Positions 27,170-36,785 of a stretch of 64,000 nt of DNA are shown here, piece by piece (the stretch's first letter is position 1; every line of letters starts with the position of its first letter). Source of the DNA: Paenibacillus periandrae (lineage in GTDB: Bacteria > Bacillota > Bacilli > Paenibacillales > NBRC-103111); contig NZ_JAJNMU010000004.1 in assembly GCF_022458865.1 (NCBI RefSeq), forward strand, positions 124,001 to 188,000, read 5' to 3'. The position numbers and the translations under genes were made by a program. Below the pieces are notes generated by a model that was not told the DNA's origin, did no database searches, and worked only from the letters and a program-made list of their open reading frames with translations.

Positions 27170-27690
27170 TTATTAAATAGAAGAATTGCCCATGAGCATT
27201 AGTTATTATGTGCTTATGGGCACATTACGGTTTAAGAAGCTAAGCAGACACGTCAAAACGGTTAAACGGACCAAACCGTATAGGGTTCGGGCATCACATT
27301 AACTTCGATGATATTCAAATGGAGCACGCTTTTTATCCGGGGTTTGTGAAATCCAATCTCGCGAGGAACGCGCCTTGGTATTTGAGGGTCGCTGTACCTC
27401 TCATGAACGCACGTGTCAAAGCAGAATGCTTTGTCAAGAACGGAGTGATATCGAGCAAAGGCCATCCCACAAAAGGATGGCCTTAAAACTTGCCGTTACA
27501 GACAGCACGGAGAACCGTATCACAAATAGTGGTAAAGCGGAAAGTCACTGATCGTGTTGAGTGTTTCAACGACATGTATTTTCAATTACAAGTAGGAGAT
27601 GGAAAATTCCAATATATGGAATCTGTATAAAAATATTGAAGGACGGAAGACTGCGTGAAAATGGATAGGTTTCGCAAGGGTATAGCTTGG
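27170..27690 (+). other. 521-base gap with hairpins and a degenerate-looking coding remnant
   Basis: A hairpin without T run (27187-27222, TGCCCAT paired with ATGGGCA) follows the secreted-protein gene. From about 27239 to 27486 a plus-strand frame is open but has no credible start or ribosome binding site; its residues (GFGHHINFDDIQMEHAFYPG, later VKNGVISSKG) look protein-like, suggesting the tail of a lost gene. Its end overlaps a perfect 10-bp hairpin (27458-27467 with 27475-27484). Nothing is assigned in 27487-27690. Confidence 0.4.
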
Positions 27691-28296
27691 TTAGTCACTT
27701 GCGTTACTGGGTTTGTAGTCACAAATGGCTACTAAACTGATCTCCGCAACTTCCAACACGCTTTCAACCATCCTATCAGCTTTGAGGTCTTGAGAACTTC
27801 GACTGTACTGCATAGCTGATCCGAATATACCCCAACTCAGAAAATTAGCAATCGTCTCCGCTCTCTCTGGCAAGGCGGCGCCACCCGATCTCTCTGTTAA
27901 CCATTTGAGCAGAATTTGATAAACTTCCTTCTGCATTGCGGTTTCAAACATGGGTTCAAATTCCTTATCTCCAGGAGTCATATATTGCCGAAACCGGATT
28001 AGAAAATCGAATACGGCTTGAATCAAGGTTCTCAAACTGCTTCTATTCAATACTAAATCTTCTGGCAATCTTTGCTGTATGATTTTCTGAAATTTTTCTC
28101 TCATCCAATACTCAAGGAATGCATACTTGTCCTCGAAATGTGCATAAAAGGTAGAACGATTAACAGTCGCTCTTGTTGTAATATCCTGCACAGATATGGA
28201 GTATATGTTTTTCTTTTGCTCAAGCAGCTCCATGAAAGCCTGCATGAATAATTGATGCGTTCTTTTTACTCGCGGATCATTAGGATTTGCCTTCAT
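27691..28296 (-). CDS. TetR/AcrR family transcriptional regulator
   Basis: A 201-residue regulator. The N-terminal helix-turn-helix is visible in SVQDITTRATVNRSTFYAHF (residues about 35-54); the rest is the all-helical ligand-binding and dimerisation domain of the TetR_C type. It is divergent from the oxidoreductase gene, the usual arrangement for a TetR repressor and its target. The intergenic region contains GTTG-N6-CAAC (28439-28452), a possible small operator. ATG 28296 has only a weak ribosome binding site. Confidence 0.9.
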   Translation of the reverse strand: MKANPNDPRVKRTHQLFMQAFMELLEQKKNIYSISVQDITTRATVNRSTFYAHFEDKYAFLEYWMREKFQKIIQQRLPEDLVLNRSSLRTLIQAVFDFLIRFRQYMTPGDKEFEPMFETAMQKEVYQILLKWLTERSGGAALPERAETIANFLSWGIFGSAMQYSRSSQDLKADRMVESVLEVAEISLVAICDYKPSNASD

Positions 28297-28536
28297 CCAT
28301 ACACCACACTTTCTTATGGAAAGTTAAACTACAAAATCGCCTAAACGTTGTCAATCCAACAGAAACGGTCTTCTGCTGGTTGTTGTCAGCGCTCAATCTC
28401 TTTATTCTTTTATTATACAATGTATTTTACGCAAAACTGTTGTGTAAGCAACACTGTATTTTTATTTGAATCTTCATTTGAATTTTTGTTCGATGCTTGA
28501 ATCCGCTTTACAAGAAAAGAAAGGATGATGATAATC

Positions 28537-29394
28537 ATGATTATTGTAACCGGGGCTAATGGAAAATTGGGGCGTGCGGTAGTAGGGCGACTGCTTCAGC
28601 ATGTTCCTGCATCACAGCTTGGTGTAAGTGTCCGTGAACCGAAAAAAGCATATGAATTTCATGATTTGGGAGTTCGTGTCCGGTTGGGAAATTTCGAAGA
28701 TGCCGAGACTCTGCTTCATGCATTTGAGGGAGCCTCACAAGTTCTCATCGTATCTTCCGGTAGTCTGGGGGAGGCCGCGCTCCGTCAACACCAGACGGCA
28801 ATTGATGCAGCGAGCAAGGCCGGAGCAAGCCGAGTGCTGTACACAAGCCATATAGGGGCTTCTCCGACGTCACCTTTTGAGCCTATGACAATCCATGCAG
28901 CTACCGAAGAAATGCTTAAAGCCTCAGGAATACCTTTCACATCATTTCGGAATGGATATTACAGCTCATCAGGGCTTATGTTTATGGGACATGCCAGCGA
29001 GACAGGAGAACTGATTGCTCCCGAGGACGGTCCGGTTGCCTGGACCTCTCACGCCGACCTGGCCGAGGCGATAGCCATGATCATCGTTAATCAAAACTAT
29101 GAGGGCATAACACCTAATCTTACCTCATCCCAAGCGCTTGATATGAGCGATATAGCTGCGATTGCCTCCAGGGTTACTGGCCGCCCGATTCGGCGAACAA
29201 TTGTGACCGACGAGCAATACCGGGATGCCTTACTCTCTCAAGGTATTCCTGAATTCACGGCCAACCTGCTTCCAGGTATTTTTCGAGCTAGCCGCAGAGG
29301 CGACTTTGCGAAAACAGATTCTACTCTGGCTGACTTGATTGGTCATGCACCCATATCGTTTGAAGACTCTTTGAAAGAAACACTGTCCAATTAA
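28537..29394 (+). CDS. NmrA-like/QOR2-type NAD(P)-dependent oxidoreductase
   Basis: A 285-residue extended short-chain-dehydrogenase-like protein. The Rossmann loop is VTGANGKLGRAV at the N terminus; the substrate region includes SVREPKKA and YTSHIGASPTSPF, as in the YtfG quinone oxidoreductase group, which reduces quinones with NADPH. The classical YxxxK catalytic pair of SDRs is not evident, as is normal for NmrA relatives. ATG 28537 gives the conserved MIIVTGANG start; ATGs at 28525 and 28528 lie too close to the AAAGG site. Regulation by the divergent TetR protein is likely. Confidence 0.85.
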   Translation: MIIVTGANGKLGRAVVGRLLQHVPASQLGVSVREPKKAYEFHDLGVRVRLGNFEDAETLLHAFEGASQVLIVSSGSLGEAALRQHQTAIDAASKAGASRVLYTSHIGASPTSPFEPMTIHAATEEMLKASGIPFTSFRNGYYSSSGLMFMGHASETGELIAPEDGPVAWTSHADLAEAIAMIIVNQNYEGITPNLTSSQALDMSDIAAIASRVTGRPIRRTIVTDEQYRDALLSQGIPEFTANLLPGIFRASRRGDFAKTDSTLADLIGHAPISFEDSLKETLSN

Positions 29395-29509
29395 TCTTCG
29401 CAAACGTGCAGCCATTTACGTTAAAGCAGTGTCGAATGCCATTAGAATATTAGAATAAACTCAAACACAACCGTTTGGGCTTGAAGAAAGGAAAGACAGT
29501 GGCAATGCC

Positions 29510-29554
29510 AAAGAACCAACATCTCTACTTCTGAAGTAGGGATGTTGGTTCTTT
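29510..29554. terminator. Long hairpin between converging genes, probable bidirectional terminator
   Basis: AAAGAACCAACATC and GATGTTGGTTCTTT (with CTACTT/AAGTAG inside) form a stem of about 20 bp around a 3-base loop. It lies between the oxidoreductase stop and the SLH-protein stop. T runs are short on both sides, but the stem is strong. Confidence 0.75.
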
Positions 29555-29586
29555 GACATGTAGATTAGAAAGGACTTCTCATAAAA

Positions 29587-31938
29587 TTAATAGTATCTAT
29601 TTCCCAGCTCAGTCGCCTTTTGCAAGTAACGATAGAATGCTACGGCAGCCTGTGCGCGAGTAACTTCCTGTTTGGGGTTGAAGCTTCCATCCGAAAGCGT
29701 CATAATCCCGAGTCCAATCACAATGGCTGCTTCACCACGGTTCTTGAGCAAGCCCGCATCACTGAATTTGTCACTGAAAATATTGGCATAGTCCGTCAGT
29801 TTTTTATAACCAAGCGCACCTACGATCAATTCAGCCATATCTTCCCTATTCATAATCTCCTGCGGATTGAAATCCTTGCCGCGCTGAATGATTCCGCGGT
29901 CAACAGCGTTCTCCACGTAGGCAAAAAGTGGTGATTCATTTTTCACATCTTTGAAGGATGCTGCGCGCTCCGCACCATAATAAATACCGGAGCGACCCCC
30001 GTTCATTGCGATAACGAGCATTTTGACCAATTCACCGCGCGTTATGGAAGCATTCGGACTTACTTTTCCGTCTGTGACATCCAGCGCCTGGTAATCCAGC
30101 ATGATTTGCAGCTCTGTTTGTGCATAATGACCTTCGATATCCGTGACATGTACCTTCTCCAAGCTCATGGCTTCACCGTTAGAGCCATTTCTCCATTGAC
30201 CGGTTACGGCATCAAGAAAATAACTTTCGCCACTATATTTAGACTGCAGGACATACACGAGCTTGGCCTCTTTGTCGGTTGTATCAGAGCCTTGCGGCAG
30301 CTCTCCCGCAGCCATCATTACGCGAATTTTCTCTATGGGCATAATCCCAAACCCTTGATTCAACTGCACATAATTAAGCTTGATCGTATAGGGAGACAAC
30401 AGCAGCTCCTTAGCCTTGCTTAGATCAATAACAGTTGGCTTCTGCTTCGGATAAGCAACGTTGGAAAAGTTGAACTGATAATTCGTGATGTCTCCCGTCA
30501 CTTTATCCACAGCCAGATGCACGTTTTCATAATTCACATAAACACCGTCAATCATTCTCTTGAAAGGGATGTCCCAGGCGGTCATCATTTTTCTTTGCTC
30601 AGCTGGCATAGTCAATAAATTGGCGATTGCTGCTGTGTCCAGCACTAACTGGTCGGTGTGCGCAGGCAGCTGCTTTTTAACGAATTCGATAGCCTTCGCT
30701 TTCGCTTCTTCCACGGTTACCTTCGGCTCAACCGGCTTTTGATCTCCATAAGGTGTATAAGTATTACGGCTAAAGTTGGTAATTTCCCCCGTTTTGCTGT
30801 TGACTGTAGCCCATACATTGATCCCCGCTCTAATGTTGGAGTCTGCACTCTTCTCCTCATTCCAGCGAAGGTTCCATATGGACTGTACCTCACCTGTTAC
30901 CGGATTGGTCGATTCGTTATATGAAGCGTCTTCAAGCTTGACGCCATCCGGAAGCTTAAACGTGGAGCTGACTTTTTCCAACGCCTGTTCCTTGGTCAGA
31001 TTGAGATTGCTCGCAGGTGGCGCACTTAAAGGCGCATCCGTTAAAGGCTTTTCCGTTTCTTGGCTGACGCTGGCAGCGGGTCCTTGCTTCCATACTTCTC
31101 CTGTAGCTGCATTCAGAATTGGGAGCTCCATCGTATATGCAACGACTGGCTTTCTCTCGCCCTTCGCTTCGTTCAGCATCAGATAATTCAGCTTGGGAAC
31201 GAGCTTGTCTCTGAAGGCTTTGGCAGCTGCTTCTTCACTGATCGGCGTTGCCTTCTCGAAGGTTGAGCTCTCATCCCAATTAAAGCTGTATTGGGTAACG
31301 ACGCCGTCTCCATTCACCTGAATATTAATACCGTTCTGCGGGAAGGGCACACCATTATGCGTGCGGTCGTATCGAATTGAATACTGGTAGGAGCCATTCA
31401 GCGGCGCCTTAAGCGACTGCTCCAGAATGTCGTTATACAGCAACTGCTCACGCTCATCCGGGTTCAGCCTGGCAATCCACTCCGCGGCAATGCCCTTCGC
31501 TTTTTGTAGGTCCACTTTAGGAGGATAACTCGGTTTATAATCGGGATCATTGCTGTACGAATAATATTCCATCAGCTTGCCGTTCAATCCGTTAATGGTA
31601 ATGTTCATATTGCCGATATTTTTGTTATCAACAAGCTTGCGAAAGCTTATGTTCCAGTTTATTATTCGATTCCCGTTGTAGCTGTTGGAATTTAGATTTA
31701 CCGATTCGATCGTATAGCCTTCTGGTATCGTTACATACGATTTAGCCAGCTCGATAGCCCGTTCTTTGGAGATTTTTGCATCTCCTGGACTAGCCTCGGA
31801 GCCACCTGGCGGGATTGACATTGGTCTGGAGCTCATGGCTGCAGGCACTGCTTCATCTGCCAGTGCCAGTGGGACATTGGAAAGTAATAACATCGATACA
31901 AGTGCTGCCGTGCTTGCGTTTTTGCGTATCCTCATCAT
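29587..31938 (-). CDS. Surface protein with YcdB/PepSY-like repeats and three SLH domains
   Basis: A 783-residue secreted protein. A signal peptide ends near ALADEA (residue 27). The body is built from duplicated YcdB/YcdC-type segments, seen as repeated ISKERAIELAKSYV, LTKEQALEKVSSTF and VTVEEAKAKAIEFV helices followed by beta stretches with NGxxTNYxFN. Three SLH domains close the protein (about 600-650, 660-720, 720-775; ITRGELVKMLV, MNREDMAELIV, VTRAQAAVAFYR), anchoring it to pyruvylated cell-wall polymer. ATG 31938 has GAGGAGG upstream. Function of YcdB repeats is unknown; PepSY-like domains are often linked to protease inhibition. Confidence 0.88.
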   Translation of the reverse strand: MMRIRKNASTAALVSMLLLSNVPLALADEAVPAAMSSRPMSIPPGGSEASPGDAKISKERAIELAKSYVTIPEGYTIESVNLNSNSYNGNRIINWNISFRKLVDNKNIGNMNITINGLNGKLMEYYSYSNDPDYKPSYPPKVDLQKAKGIAAEWIARLNPDEREQLLYNDILEQSLKAPLNGSYQYSIRYDRTHNGVPFPQNGINIQVNGDGVVTQYSFNWDESSTFEKATPISEEAAAKAFRDKLVPKLNYLMLNEAKGERKPVVAYTMELPILNAATGEVWKQGPAASVSQETEKPLTDAPLSAPPASNLNLTKEQALEKVSSTFKLPDGVKLEDASYNESTNPVTGEVQSIWNLRWNEEKSADSNIRAGINVWATVNSKTGEITNFSRNTYTPYGDQKPVEPKVTVEEAKAKAIEFVKKQLPAHTDQLVLDTAAIANLLTMPAEQRKMMTAWDIPFKRMIDGVYVNYENVHLAVDKVTGDITNYQFNFSNVAYPKQKPTVIDLSKAKELLLSPYTIKLNYVQLNQGFGIMPIEKIRVMMAAGELPQGSDTTDKEAKLVYVLQSKYSGESYFLDAVTGQWRNGSNGEAMSLEKVHVTDIEGHYAQTELQIMLDYQALDVTDGKVSPNASITRGELVKMLVIAMNGGRSGIYYGAERAASFKDVKNESPLFAYVENAVDRGIIQRGKDFNPQEIMNREDMAELIVGALGYKKLTDYANIFSDKFSDAGLLKNRGEAAIVIGLGIMTLSDGSFNPKQEVTRAQAAVAFYRYLQKATELGNRYY

Positions 31939-32247
31939 TCATTCCTCCTCAAAGTGCATTACCAATAAATGCTTAATTTTTAAGACGGAATATAGACGAA
32001 AAAGGTTGCTGCAAAGACAAACAATTTTTTCTGCTGAATGGAAAAAAGCTCTTTTCGCAAATGCTGCGAGCAGAGCCGTTTGTGAACACACGTTGTTTTT
32101 CCTTGGTGGTCAGTGGAAAATCAATAGTCACCCCTGCTTGTCCATCCAACATAATAAATGAGATTACTTGCAGCGTCATCATGAAACAGCGCCTTCGTTT
32201 CTCTTTTTTTCAGCCCCGCCTGTTAATAATTACAAATATTGTCATTA
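31939..32247. other. 309-base gap without a supported gene
   Basis: It contains the SLH-protein promoter region and the 3' flank of the mutarotase gene. A minus-strand frame of 69 codons (31973-32182) begins MMTLQVISFIMLDGQAG but has no ribosome binding site that I can support. A plus-strand T run at 32206-32212 follows only a 5-bp stem. I see no convincing gene. Confidence 0.4.
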
Positions 32248-33258
32248 TCATGTAAATAATGGAGCTTGCGTAATATAGAGACGGCTTGTTTCTTCCCATA
32301 TTTGGCCCGGTGCCAATCCATATAGTCCGATATCATGGTCTGGCAGCTTGACGTTTGGTGCATTGACGAGGTTAATCTGCGGCTCTGGGCAAAAGAAGCC
32401 TTCCTTGGCAAAGTTGTTCCACACCATCCATTGCTTGTAGGAGGTTCCGACATCATAAATCAACTTAATGCCCTGCCTGGCATCCGTCAGTTCCATTCGG
32501 TTGCGTCCGTCCTGAGCTTCTGCTGTGTAGTGATTATCCATGACCTCATTGAATGGGTAAACACCATCATCACGCATGTGCTCTTCTTCTCGGCTGAGTG
32601 ATTGGAAGCGCCCTGTCGGAAGCATACGATCGTTTAGCTCCCACCGACGACCAATCGTCAGTTTGACACGACAATCCGTGGATGCCCCTTCCGATGTGAA
32701 AGGCGCGTTGATCGTGGTATGAAACGCAAGCAGGCAAGGCATCGTTCTATGACCATCGTTACGTATGATAACGTGTTGGAGAAGACCATGTTTGCTTAAT
32801 ACATAACGAAGTGTGAAAGTGAAGGTATAAGGAAAATGAGAATAGGCGGGATGGGTCTCATCCACACGAACCGAGACGACCACGTAGCTTTCATTGGCTG
32901 TACACCCATAATCGTCAACGGTCCAGGGTGTATTGTACAGAAACCCATGGAGATGATTATTTCTGGATTGCTCGTTGATCGGCAGCTGAAGTGTCGAGCC
33001 TTCCCACGGAAATCGGCCATTTTCATAACGGTTAGGCGGAAATAACACGGGGACACCGTGATTAAGCGGACGCGCTTTAAACGCAGGCATCTCCTCCTCG
33101 GAGGGCTCACGCAAAAAACGGAAGTCCCTTTTCGTATCGCGAAAAGCAACCAGGTTGCCGCCTATGTTCGGCAGCATTGTTGCTGCATATTTCCCGGATT
33201 TCAGCCATATGGCGGGTTCTCCATGAAAAGTGCCTTCCCAAGCAGCGCTATCAGACAT
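32248..33258 (-). CDS. Aldose 1-epimerase (mutarotase) family protein
   Basis: A 336-residue galactose-mutarotase-like protein, which would interconvert alpha and beta anomers of a sugar. Visible motifs are LPNIGGNLVAFRD near the N terminus, VPVLFPPNRYENGRF, NNHLHGFLYNTPW (the first catalytic His) and CPEPQINLVNAPN with the catalytic Glu near the C terminus. ATG 33258 has GAGGAGG 6 bases upstream and replaces the earlier in-frame ATG 33297. It is the last gene of the set C region and probably prepares the imported sugar for the isomerase. Confidence 0.88.
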   Translation of the reverse strand: MSDSAAWEGTFHGEPAIWLKSGKYAATMLPNIGGNLVAFRDTKRDFRFLREPSEEEMPAFKARPLNHGVPVLFPPNRYENGRFPWEGSTLQLPINEQSRNNHLHGFLYNTPWTVDDYGCTANESYVVVSVRVDETHPAYSHFPYTFTFTLRYVLSKHGLLQHVIIRNDGHRTMPCLLAFHTTINAPFTSEGASTDCRVKLTIGRRWELNDRMLPTGRFQSLSREEEHMRDDGVYPFNEVMDNHYTAEAQDGRNRMELTDARQGIKLIYDVGTSYKQWMVWNNFAKEGFFCPEPQINLVNAPNVKLPDHDIGLYGLAPGQIWEETSRLYITQAPLFT

Positions 33259-33345
33259 GCATATCCTCCTCGTATTGATGTAAGCAAGCTGTGACAAAAG
33301 TACTTCTGGTATCCTTAATCATACTGTTAAGAGCTCTGTTTTCTT

Positions 33346-34200
33346 TCAATAGACAGAGCTTTTACGATAGTCGCGGGGTGAAAGCGCAAATTTTTGCTTG
33401 AAAGCCCGCTCAAAGTAAGGCAGCGTATTAAAGCCGGAGGCAAAACAAATATCGGTAATCGGAAGTGTTGTCGTACCGAGCAGCGATTTGGCAAATTGAA
33501 GCCGTGCTTCCTTGACATAGACCTGAAAGGGCATGCCTATCATCCTGCTGAAGCACTCACTGAAATAGTTGGTCGATAGGCCGCAATAAGAAGCGACTTC
33601 CTCCAGGGAAAGGGTTGTACGAAAATGATGCTGTATATAAATTAACGATTTGCGGACTCCCTCATGCACCGCCGTATTGCCGGCCCATTGAGGTATATCG
33701 ATAGCCTGTCGGCATTTGCGTGAGAGATCGATCAGCAAGCGCTCAATACTGCCTTGCACAATGAACTCACTATCTGACCGCCAATTGTGGGCTTCTTCCC
33801 AAATCCGTTTGTAGACCTGCTCAATAAACTCACACTCTTCAGCTTGAAATAGACAGGAATGAACAGAAATTCCCTCGAAAATGTGGGGCATCAGCTCATC
33901 TTTAATAAACCTGTTCGTAAAAATCAAATTATAAATATGCAGCGGTTGATTTGAGTCCGGTACGACTTCGTGAAAATCTGCCGGAGTTAACAAAAAGGAA
34001 TGGCCTCTTGAAATCGGAATCGGATTCCCGTTCAGTATATGTGTTCCTGCTCCGGATCGTACGAACGACATTTCAAAAAATTCGTGCCAATGCGTTCTCA
34101 CTCTTTGCTCAATTGTTGTTTGATAAATACGAAAGGGGGACGGCAGAATCATAAATTTTTCATTCGTCAATCGCTCTGGTCCGATGAAATCCTCATCCAT
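33346..34200 (-). CDS. AraC family transcriptional regulator (cupin plus HTH)
   Basis: A 284-residue regulator with an N-terminal cupin sensor (VRTHWHEFFEMSFVRSG, then RGHSFLLTPADFHEVVP) and C-terminal AraC motifs (SLEEVASYCGLSTNYFSECFSRMIG and ICFASGFNTLPYFERAFKQKF). It lies within the set C catabolic run, 22 bases after the TIM-barrel gene, so it is cotranscribed with its probable targets. ATG 34200 follows GGGGG by 6 bases. Confidence 0.9.
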   Translation of the reverse strand: MDEDFIGPERLTNEKFMILPSPFRIYQTTIEQRVRTHWHEFFEMSFVRSGAGTHILNGNPIPISRGHSFLLTPADFHEVVPDSNQPLHIYNLIFTNRFIKDELMPHIFEGISVHSCLFQAEECEFIEQVYKRIWEEAHNWRSDSEFIVQGSIERLLIDLSRKCRQAIDIPQWAGNTAVHEGVRKSLIYIQHHFRTTLSLEEVASYCGLSTNYFSECFSRMIGMPFQVYVKEARLQFAKSLLGTTTLPITDICFASGFNTLPYFERAFKQKFALSPRDYRKSSVY

Positions 34201-34222
34201 TCATATCCCCCTTTTCCCATAA

Positions 34223-35026
34223 TTATGCTTGCTGCTTATACTGCTGTTCGAAGTAAACTCGTATCCATTCATTCACGTTCCATAAATCGTTGATCGGCTG
34301 TCTGGTGTAAGGCAGCGTTGGCATGTAGCCGGGAGGACCGAATTCGGGTGTGAATGTCATATACGAATTGCCCTCGGCCAGTCGTTGTCGGCAAATCTCC
34401 AGCCACCACCCCGTGTGCGCACTAAGTTCGGCGGCATATTCGGGAGCTGCAGGGTCCGATACCTGTGGTCCTTGACGATGGCCAACCCGGCCATGAATAT
34501 GGATGGCTCTGGACATCGCCAACTCCAGATTATCCAACTGATCTCCCAACAGGCTTTCACAGGTACAGCACCAATGGCTGAAATCAGCATTGATTTTTAA
34601 ATCAGGGAAAGCCTGGAGCAGCTCGGCCGTCGTCCAGGGTGTAAACATCGCCCGACCTCGATGGGTTTCATGCGCGAAGGGAATACCGGCTTGCTTCTCG
34701 ATGGCCAGCGCTTGCTCGAAGAAGCGGACATTTTCTGCGAATTTCAAGCCATGAACGGAGCTGTGGCAATTTATGAGAATCGGCTTAAACTCGATCGCTC
34801 TTGCCGACAGTTCGGCAAACTCGTGATAATGGTCTCCACTATAAGTGGCAACCTGGGCAATATATTCGAAGTTGTACTTCTCCAGCAGCTCGCGGAATTC
34901 CGTTTCATGGTCACGGTCAGGCGGCGGACACTCGATGCCGGCATAGCCGGCATCAACTGATTTTGCGAATAAACTGGCTAGAGGTTCCTTATTTCCCCAA
35001 GTCGCCTTGAACATTTTAAGCTGCAT
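34223..35026 (-). CDS. Sugar phosphate isomerase/epimerase, xylose-isomerase-like TIM barrel
   Basis: A 267-residue AP-endonuclease-2 superfamily protein. Metal-ligand candidates are visible at the barrel strand ends: the Glu in GIECPPPD, His/Glu in FAHETHRGR, Asp/His in NADFSHWC, His in IHIHGRVGH, and Glu in FTPEFGPPG. Such enzymes isomerise or epimerise sugars or inositol derivatives. ATG 35026 has GGAG 6 bases upstream; the longer reading frame from 35095 would run into the dioxygenase gene. It sits between a PhyH-type dioxygenase and an AraC regulator in the set C operon. Confidence 0.85.
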   Translation of the reverse strand: MQLKMFKATWGNKEPLASLFAKSVDAGYAGIECPPPDRDHETEFRELLEKYNFEYIAQVATYSGDHYHEFAELSARAIEFKPILINCHSSVHGLKFAENVRFFEQALAIEKQAGIPFAHETHRGRAMFTPWTTAELLQAFPDLKINADFSHWCCTCESLLGDQLDNLELAMSRAIHIHGRVGHRQGPQVSDPAAPEYAAELSAHTGWWLEICRQRLAEGNSYMTFTPEFGPPGYMPTLPYTRQPINDLWNVNEWIRVYFEQQYKQQA

Positions 35027-35043
35027 GGCAATCTCCACTTCTT

Positions 35044-35793
35044 TTAGGCATTCTCGTAACGGTTGCCGGCCAGGTCTATTCCGCGTGCCAGCCAAATTTT
35101 GAAATCAGGAGAGTTCTTCTCTTCAATATATTTAGCATCTGTGGCAAAATAACGCATCGTGTAACCGCAGCGACGGTAAGGACTCGTGTTGGGCTTGGCT
35201 CCGTGCATAATCCTTGAATCGTGAAGTGAGCATTCACCAGCCTCCAGCTCGAAGTATACGGCATTCGAGTCATCGACTTTTTTGATCTCTGTAGCGAAGA
35301 TATTCTCATCTTTATCCACAGCCTCATATTCCGAAAAACCATTGTTGTGCGTGCCCGGAATAACCCGCATGCAGCCATTCTCTTCCGAGCTGCGATCAAT
35401 CGCCAGCCATACGGTCACCAGTTTGTCGAATCTGCTTAACCGGCCGTTCCAATAGGCGGAATCTTCATGCCATGGCGTCTGTTTGCCGATGAAAGGCTCT
35501 TTGCAAATAAAATGGCTGGACCATAGCGCGATATTGGGCCCAAGAAGCGGCTCAACCAAATCCAGCACCTCATCGCTCAGCAAAAATTTAAGCAGCCTTT
35601 CATCCCGAAAATGAGGTGTATCCAGCTCGCTGTTCAATTTGCGGCCAACCAGCTCCCATTGCTCTTCAAAGATTTGTTTCAGTTCTTGCTGTTTTTCCTG
35701 ACTGAACAATGGCTTCTTGTATAAATAATAGCCATTTTCTTCGTAAAAAGTAACCTCTTCTTTGGAAAGCAATGGATTCTTTTGTGTTGACAT
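35044..35793 (-). CDS. PhyH-family Fe(II)/2-oxoglutarate dioxygenase
   Basis: A 249-residue phytanoyl-CoA-dioxygenase-like protein. The facial triad is visible as His109 and Asp111 in PWHEDSAYW and His197 in DSRIMHGAKP; Arg207 or Arg208 in SPYRRCGY is the likely 2-oxoglutarate anchor. It would hydroxylate a small molecule with O2 and 2-oxoglutarate; the substrate is unknown. ATG 35793 has GGGAGG 9 bases upstream; the upstream extension of the frame has low-quality sequence and overlaps the permease gene. It is placed between transporter set C and the TIM-barrel isomerase, suggesting an oxidative step in use of the imported compound. Confidence 0.87.
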   Translation of the reverse strand: MSTQKNPLLSKEEVTFYEENGYYLYKKPLFSQEKQQELKQIFEEQWELVGRKLNSELDTPHFRDERLLKFLLSDEVLDLVEPLLGPNIALWSSHFICKEPFIGKQTPWHEDSAYWNGRLSRFDKLVTVWLAIDRSSEENGCMRVIPGTHNNGFSEYEAVDKDENIFATEIKKVDDSNAVYFELEAGECSLHDSRIMHGAKPNTSPYRRCGYTMRYFATDAKYIEEKNSPDFKIWLARGIDLAGNRYENA

Positions 35794-35965
35794 GACTGTG
35801 ATCCTCCCTAAATGTGTTGTAGTTAAGCATGACAGACCGTGAATTTCATGAATTTCACTAGTCAGCAGTGCTTGTAGGTACAACATTAGTATAGGTGATT
35901 GGGGAACACTGCTTCTATTCTTATCTACGGAAAAACTATGCTTAATTTCGGCATCTGCAGCAGCC

Positions 35966-36784
35966 TTACTTGACGCTGCCGCCTGTGAGACCCTGCAGGA
36001 AATATTTTTGTACAAACATAAAGATGACCAGCAGCGGAACACTTGCCATCAGCGATAATGCCATCAATTGATTCCATTGTGTCGTAAACTCGCCGATCAG
36101 CATACCGATCCCCAATGTTAAAGGCCGGGAAGAAATATTTTGGGTCAAAACTACAGCGAATAAATATTCATTCCAGGCCAAAATAAACGTATACACACCC
36201 GTAGCGATCAAGCCCGGCAGGCAGGGCGGTAATATAATCTGAAAAAAAGTTCGATAAGCACCACAGCCATCCATCGTTGCAGCTTCATCCAGTTCACGCG
36301 GAATGCTGTTCACAAAGTCTCTCATCATCAACATCGAGAAAGGCAGTGCAAAGGAGGTATAAGCAAGAATCAACGCTGTATACGTATTGTATAGGCCCAT
36401 CCGAGAAATAATAAGAAAATAAGGAATACATAACAAAACCATAGGGAACATCTGGGTCAACAAAACATATAAAACAATAAAACGTTTCCCTTTATATTGG
36501 TAGCGTGACAAGCCGTATCCCGATAAAGCAGACAGGAATATGCACAGCAGCGTAACGGCAAAAGCAACAATATAGCTGTTCAGAAACAAACGGATCATGT
36601 CCGGTTTGGCAAATATTTGCTTGTAAGCATCCAGGTCGGGTGATGGCGGCAGCAAATTGAGCGGAATCGAGAACACCTGCACATTCGTTCGCAGAGAAAC
36701 CGAGAGCATCCAGAGCAGCGGTACCATTACGAGGAAAGTCAGTAATGAAATTAGTGCATACAAACCAACCCTGCGCATATTCAT
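35966..36784 (-). CDS. Carbohydrate ABC transporter permease, MalG type (set C)
   Basis: A 272-residue membrane subunit with six predicted helices; the docking loop is ELDEAATMDGCGAYRTFFQI followed by ILPPCLPG. ATG 36784 lies one base after the stop of the partner gene, behind GGAGGG, so the two are coupled. A gap of about 170 bases separates it from the dioxygenase gene; an extra promoter there is possible. Confidence 0.92.
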   Translation of the reverse strand: MNMRRVGLYALISLLTFLVMVPLLWMLSVSLRTNVQVFSIPLNLLPPSPDLDAYKQIFAKPDMIRLFLNSYIVAFAVTLLCIFLSALSGYGLSRYQYKGKRFIVLYVLLTQMFPMVLLCIPYFLIISRMGLYNTYTALILAYTSFALPFSMLMMRDFVNSIPRELDEAATMDGCGAYRTFFQIILPPCLPGLIATGVYTFILAWNEYLFAVVLTQNISSRPLTLGIGMLIGEFTTQWNQLMALSLMASVPLLVIFMFVQKYFLQGLTGGSVK

Positions 36785-36785
36785 C

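Noticed and set aside
31973..32182. 69-codon minus-strand frame upstream of the SLH gene
   Set aside because: No ribosome binding site, no recognisable family and it crosses the promoter region of the SLH gene; left as an unassigned gap.
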